Assembly: GCA_937892635.1 (NCBI GenBank)
Contig: CALBKB010000104.1
Coordinates: 1 to 7,932, forward strand
Direction of reading: 5' to 3'
Source: an uncultured Clostridia bacterium
GTDB lineage: Bacteria; Bacillota; Clostridia; Oscillospirales; UMGS1783
DNA length: 7,932 bases
Of this stretch, positions 6,333 to 7,932 are shown piece by piece. A program made the translations under genes and the position numbers. Under the pieces are notes generated by a model. It searched no databases. It was not told the origin of the DNA and saw only the letters and a list, made by a program, of their open reading frames with translations. Within the stretch, counting starts at the first letter, position 1; every line of letters begins with the position of its first letter.

Positions 6333-6368
6333 CCTTATGCGCAAGAGGCGCCGCAATACCATAAGGAG
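6333..6368 (+). promoter_or_regulatory. Leader hairpin that can mask the Shine-Dalgarno of the Fur/PerR gene
   Basis: CCTTATG (6333-6339) is a perfect inverted repeat of CATAAGG (6360-6366), which contains most of the Shine-Dalgarno AAGGAG (6363-6368). Inside it a second GC-rich helix, GCGC (6339-6342)/GCGC (6348-6351), can stack with a five-base loop; the two stems compete only for base 6339. With the predicted start near 6324, almost the whole leader folds. Sequestration would reduce initiation at ATG 6376. The pairing is seen; function (RNA thermometer, ligand or protein switch, or plain down-tuning) is unknown. Confidence 0.5.
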
Positions 6369-6375
6369 CAATATT

Positions 6376-6753
6376 ATGAACTATTCAAGACAAAGAGAAT
6401 TAATACGGCGCACCGTCTCGGAGTACGATGGACATTTGACCGCCAACGAGATCTACCAAGAGGTTCGCAAGACCATGCCCAATATCAGCTTGGGTACCGT
6501 TTATCGCAACCTCAACACCATGGTAGAGCACGATATGCTGTCTATGCTGTACGTGGACGGGAAGGAATACTTTGAAGGCTATAAGCCTCGCCATTCCCAC
6601 GTTATCTGCACCAACTGCGGCAAGCTGTGTGACGTCGAGCTGCCCCTCTTCGGCTGGCTGGACGATATGATCCGCCAACAGACCGGCATCGAGGTCATGG
6701 ATCGCGAACTGATGGCACGCGGCATCTGCAAAGAGTGTCTCAACGGCAAATAA
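6376..6753 (+). CDS. Fur-family metalloregulator, PerR-like
   Basis: Metal-dependent dimeric DNA-binding repressor of 125 residues; winged-helix domain about 1-70 with recognition helix around NISLGTVYRNL (36-46), then the dimerisation/metal domain. The structural zinc site is complete: C78-x-x-C81 and C118-x-x-C121. By comparison with Bacillus PerR, regulatory metal residues correspond to H20 (GHLTANEIY), E67, H73, H75 and D86. Asp at 86 and the HxH pair favour PerR (peroxide sensing by metal-catalysed His oxidation) over Fur or Zur, but residue 67 is Glu where Bacillus PerR has Asp. The start at 6376 has AAGGAG (6363-6368) 7 nt upstream and gives the MNYSRQRE opening usual for clostridial homologues; ATG 6337 adds an arginine-rich stretch, has no ribosome site and lies in the leader hairpin. 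Single-gene unit with its own promoter and terminator. Manganese catalase is a plausible target (inference). Confidence 0.92.
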   Translation: MNYSRQRELIRRTVSEYDGHLTANEIYQEVRKTMPNISLGTVYRNLNTMVEHDMLSMLYVDGKEYFEGYKPRHSHVICTNCGKLCDVELPLFGWLDDMIRQQTGIEVMDRELMARGICKECLNGK

Positions 6754-6757
6754 AAAT

Positions 6758-6788
6758 ACGGAGAAGCCACCGCGCTTCTCCGTTTTTC
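6758..6788 (+). terminator. Rho-independent terminator after the Fur/PerR gene
   Basis: Perfect 10-bp stem ACGGAGAAGC (6758-6767)/GCTTCTCCGT (6774-6783) with a six-base loop CACCGC, followed by a T-run (6783-6787). It begins 4 nt after the stop codon. Confidence 0.94.
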
Positions 6789-6789
6789 T

Positions 6790-6861
6790 ATTCAAAATGA
6801 ATAAATATTCGCATAAATGAAAAAATTTTTGAATATTTTTTAGTTTTTATTGAATAAAGTC
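6790..6861. repeat. AT-rich dyad-containing upstream region of the amino-acid transporter
   Basis: Non-coding stretch, strikingly AT-rich against its GC-rich surroundings. Two overlapping inverted repeats are visible: ATTCAAAA (6790-6797)/TTTTGAAT (6827-6834) and AAATATTC (6803-6810)/GAATATTT (6831-6838), with AAAAATTTTT (6821-6830) in the middle. A- and T-tracts just upstream of the -35 at 6862 could act as an UP element or curved DNA. The TGAATA pattern recurs at 6798, 6830 and 6851. No ORF or RNA gene is seen. Confidence 0.5.
6796..6813 (+). promoter_or_regulatory. Candidate ARG box (ArgR-type operator)
   Basis: The stretch AATGAATAAATATTCGCA matches the established enterobacterial ARG box pattern WNTGAATWWWWATTCANW at every defined position except G at 6811 where A is expected; the match to the Bacillus version is weaker on its right half. 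It lies about 50 bp upstream of the -35 of a gene for an amino-acid binding protein, a class often controlled by ArgR/AhrC. A second, poorer half-match begins about 20 bp further on (6818). The site is AT-rich, so chance similarity is a real alternative. Confidence 0.35.
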
Positions 6862-6890
6862 TTGACATTGTGCATAAAGCGTACTATAAT
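6862..6890 (+). promoter_or_regulatory. Promoter of the amino-acid ABC transporter operon
   Basis: Perfect -35 TTGACA (6862-6867), 17-nt spacer and perfect -10 TATAAT (6885-6890), with A/T tracts upstream. Initiation near 6897 would give a leader of about 29 nt, too short for a riboswitch or T-box. This is the strongest promoter in the window by consensus. Confidence 0.92.
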
Positions 6891-6925
6891 TCGTTTACCA
6901 ATACAAATTAAAGGAGTAAAACATC

Positions 6926-7696
6926 ATGAAAAAGATTCTCGCAATGATTTTGGCGGCGATGATGCTGCTGACGGTCGTCGGATGCGGCGGCGCTGCCGAT
7001 ACGGACAAAGAACAGTTGGTAATGGCAACCAACGCCAACTTCCCTCCCTATGAATATATGGAAGGAGAAGAGTACAAGGGCATTGACATTGAGATGGCTC
7101 AGATGCTGGCGGATAAGCTGGACATGGAGCTGGTCATTGAGAACGTGGAGTTCGGCACCATCGTCGGCGGCGTTCAGACCAAGAAGTTTGATATCGGTGT
7201 AGCCGGCATGACGGTAACCGATGAGCGCAAAGAGAAGGTTAACTTCTCCGAGTCTTATGCTACCGGCGTGCAGGTCGTTATCGTGAAAGAGGGCGGCAAG
7301 GTTGCTTCTCTGGACGATCTGGCCGGCGACGACATCATGATCGGTGTTCAGCAGGATACGACCGGACACATCTATGCCGGTGATACGGTAGAAGCCGGCG
7401 GCTACGGCGAAGATCACGTTACCGCCTATGCCAACGGTGCCGATGCGGTCAGCGCGCTGATCAACGGTCAGGTGGATGCCGTTATCATTGATAAAGAGCC
7501 GGCCAAGTCCTTTGTGGCGGCAAATGAAGGCAAGGGTCTGTCGATCCTGGATGCCGAGTGGGCGGTTGAAGATTATGCTATCGCCATCAACAAGGAAGAT
7601 GTGGAACTGCTGACCAAGATCAATGCCGCTCTGGCTGAGATGAAGGCTGACGGTTCGCTGGCTACCATCATCGGCAAGTACATCAAGGCCGAATAA
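6926..7696 (+). CDS. Amino-acid ABC transporter substrate-binding lipoprotein (SBP family 3)
   Basis: Extracytoplasmic receptor of a polar amino-acid ABC importer, 256 residues, usual length. A type II signal peptide is visible: MKK, hydrophobic stretch 4-18, lipobox VVGC with the lipidated cysteine at C20, then a short acidic linker. The mature part fits the family 3 fold (GlnH/HisJ/ArtJ type): ATNANFPPYEYMEG near 34-47, the signature YKGIDIEMAQMLADKL (50-65), GMTVTDER with the ligand-carboxylate arginine R101, the hinge/domain 2 segment MIGVQQDTTG (138-147), and D189 in DAVIIDKEPA, the usual contact for the ligand amino group. ATG 6926 has AAGGAG (6911-6916) 9 nt upstream. The exact amino acid (arginine/lysine, glutamine, cystine or other) is not certain; a possible ARG box upstream weakly favours arginine-type ligands. 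The permease gene follows after a terminator. Confidence 0.94.
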   Translation: MKKILAMILAAMMLLTVVGCGGAADTDKEQLVMATNANFPPYEYMEGEEYKGIDIEMAQMLADKLDMELVIENVEFGTIVGGVQTKKFDIGVAGMTVTDERKEKVNFSESYATGVQVVIVKEGGKVASLDDLAGDDIMIGVQQDTTGHIYAGDTVEAGGYGEDHVTAYANGADAVSALINGQVDAVIIDKEPAKSFVAANEGKGLSILDAEWAVEDYAIAINKEDVELLTKINAALAEMKADGSLATIIGKYIKAE

Positions 7697-7711
7697 GAAA
7701 CAACCAAAAAG

Positions 7712-7741
7712 GTGGGGTGCCTTTGAGGCACCCTACTTTTT
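7712..7741 (+). terminator. Intercistronic rho-independent terminator between binding protein and permease
   Basis: GTGGGGTGCC (7712-7721) pairs with GGCACCCTAC (7727-7736) through ten base pairs including one G-U, with loop TTTGA, followed by TTTTT (7737-7741). It starts 15 nt after the binding-protein stop and ends 23 nt before the permease ATG. No separate promoter is visible between it and the permease gene, so it most likely terminates part of the transcripts and keeps binding protein in excess of permease. Confidence 0.88.
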
Positions 7742-7764
7742 CGCCGTTTAGGAAAGGAAACAGT

Positions 7765-7932
7765 ATGGGCTTTTGGGAAAGCATGGTGGCTTGGTTTGCC
7801 GCTTGGTGGGCCGACTTTGCCGCTGATTTTCATATGAACTTTATCGCTTCCGAGCGTTGGCGTTCCCTGCTCAAGGGATTGGGCGCCACCTTAAAGATCA
7901 CCTTTTTTGCGCTGCTGATCGGGTTGGTGATC
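7765..7932 (+). CDS. Amino-acid ABC transporter permease, 3' partial
   Basis: Inner-membrane subunit of the importer served by the preceding lipoprotein; only the first 56 residues are inside the window. A Trp/Phe/Ala-rich amphipathic N-terminus (MGFWESMVAWFAAWWADF) is followed by RSLLKGLGATLKITFFALLI, the typical entry to the first helix of the His/Glu/Gln/Arg/opine permease family, where a GL..TL..T pattern precedes the hydrophobic segment. ATG 7765 follows an AGGAAAGGA purine stretch (7750-7758). The downstream ATP-binding subunit is expected beyond the window (inference). Confidence 0.85.
   Translation, partial: MGFWESMVAWFAAWWADFAADFHMNFIASERWRSLLKGLGATLKITFFALLIGLVI

Noticed and set aside
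6337..6375. Upstream ATG for the Fur/PerR protein
   Set aside because: No ribosome site before it, an arginine-rich segment unlike the family, and it lies in the leader hairpin; ATG 6376 gives the usual opening.
6891..6925. Riboswitch or T-box in the leader of the amino-acid transporter
   Set aside because: The predicted leader is only about 29 nt, too short for these elements, and no terminator/antiterminator pair is visible.
1..7932. CRISPR array, insertion sequence, prophage or defence system
   Set aside because: No regularly spaced direct repeats, transposase, integrase, phage or nuclease-toxin modules were found; the genes are housekeeping or metabolic.

Overview
This 7.9-kb window looks like an ordinary chromosomal stretch from a GC-rich, anaerobic member of the Bacillota, most likely class Clostridia. 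The support is strong AAGGAGG-type ribosome binding sites, consensus sigma-A-type promoters (TTGACA/TATAAT), stem-plus-T-run terminators, a short clostridial-type Fur/PerR protein, a lipoprotein solute-binding protein, and a short Clostridia-type manganese catalase. Genus cannot be told from the sequence. All protein genes are on the + strand; one tRNA gene is on the - strand.

Layout. (1) 1-2136: end of a leucine biosynthesis operon, leuD (5' truncated) and leuB, followed by a translationally coupled DEDDh 3'-5' exonuclease gene. A bidirectional terminator (2137-2166) closes it. (2) 2169-2283: tRNA-Val(CAC) on the - strand with its own near-consensus promoter. (3) 2328-3157: a two-gene unit of an unrecognised 51-residue basic protein and a manganese catalase, ended by a strong terminator at 3169-3205. 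(4) 3209-6278: a promoter followed by a sugar-type MFS transporter and a cytoplasmic glycoside hydrolase family 2 enzyme that overlap by 14 nt, probably an import-then-hydrolyse pair. (5) 6288-6787: a Fur/PerR-family metalloregulator with a perfect consensus promoter, a leader hairpin that can mask its Shine-Dalgarno, and a strong terminator. (6) 6790-7932: an AT-rich, dyad-rich control region containing a near-perfect ARG-box-like site, a perfect consensus promoter, an amino-acid ABC transporter lipoprotein, an intercistronic terminator, and the start of the permease gene, cut by the window end.

Working together: the leu genes make leucine; the transporter/GH2 pair probably handles a glycoside; the catalase and the PerR-like regulator are plausible parts of one peroxide response although they are about 3.2 kb apart and in separate units; the last operon imports an amino acid. 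I do not see a clearly new multi-gene system, mobile element, CRISPR array or phage region. The most interesting items are the small protein paired with the manganese catalase, two leader structures involving Shine-Dalgarno sequences, and the operator-like region before the amino-acid transporter.
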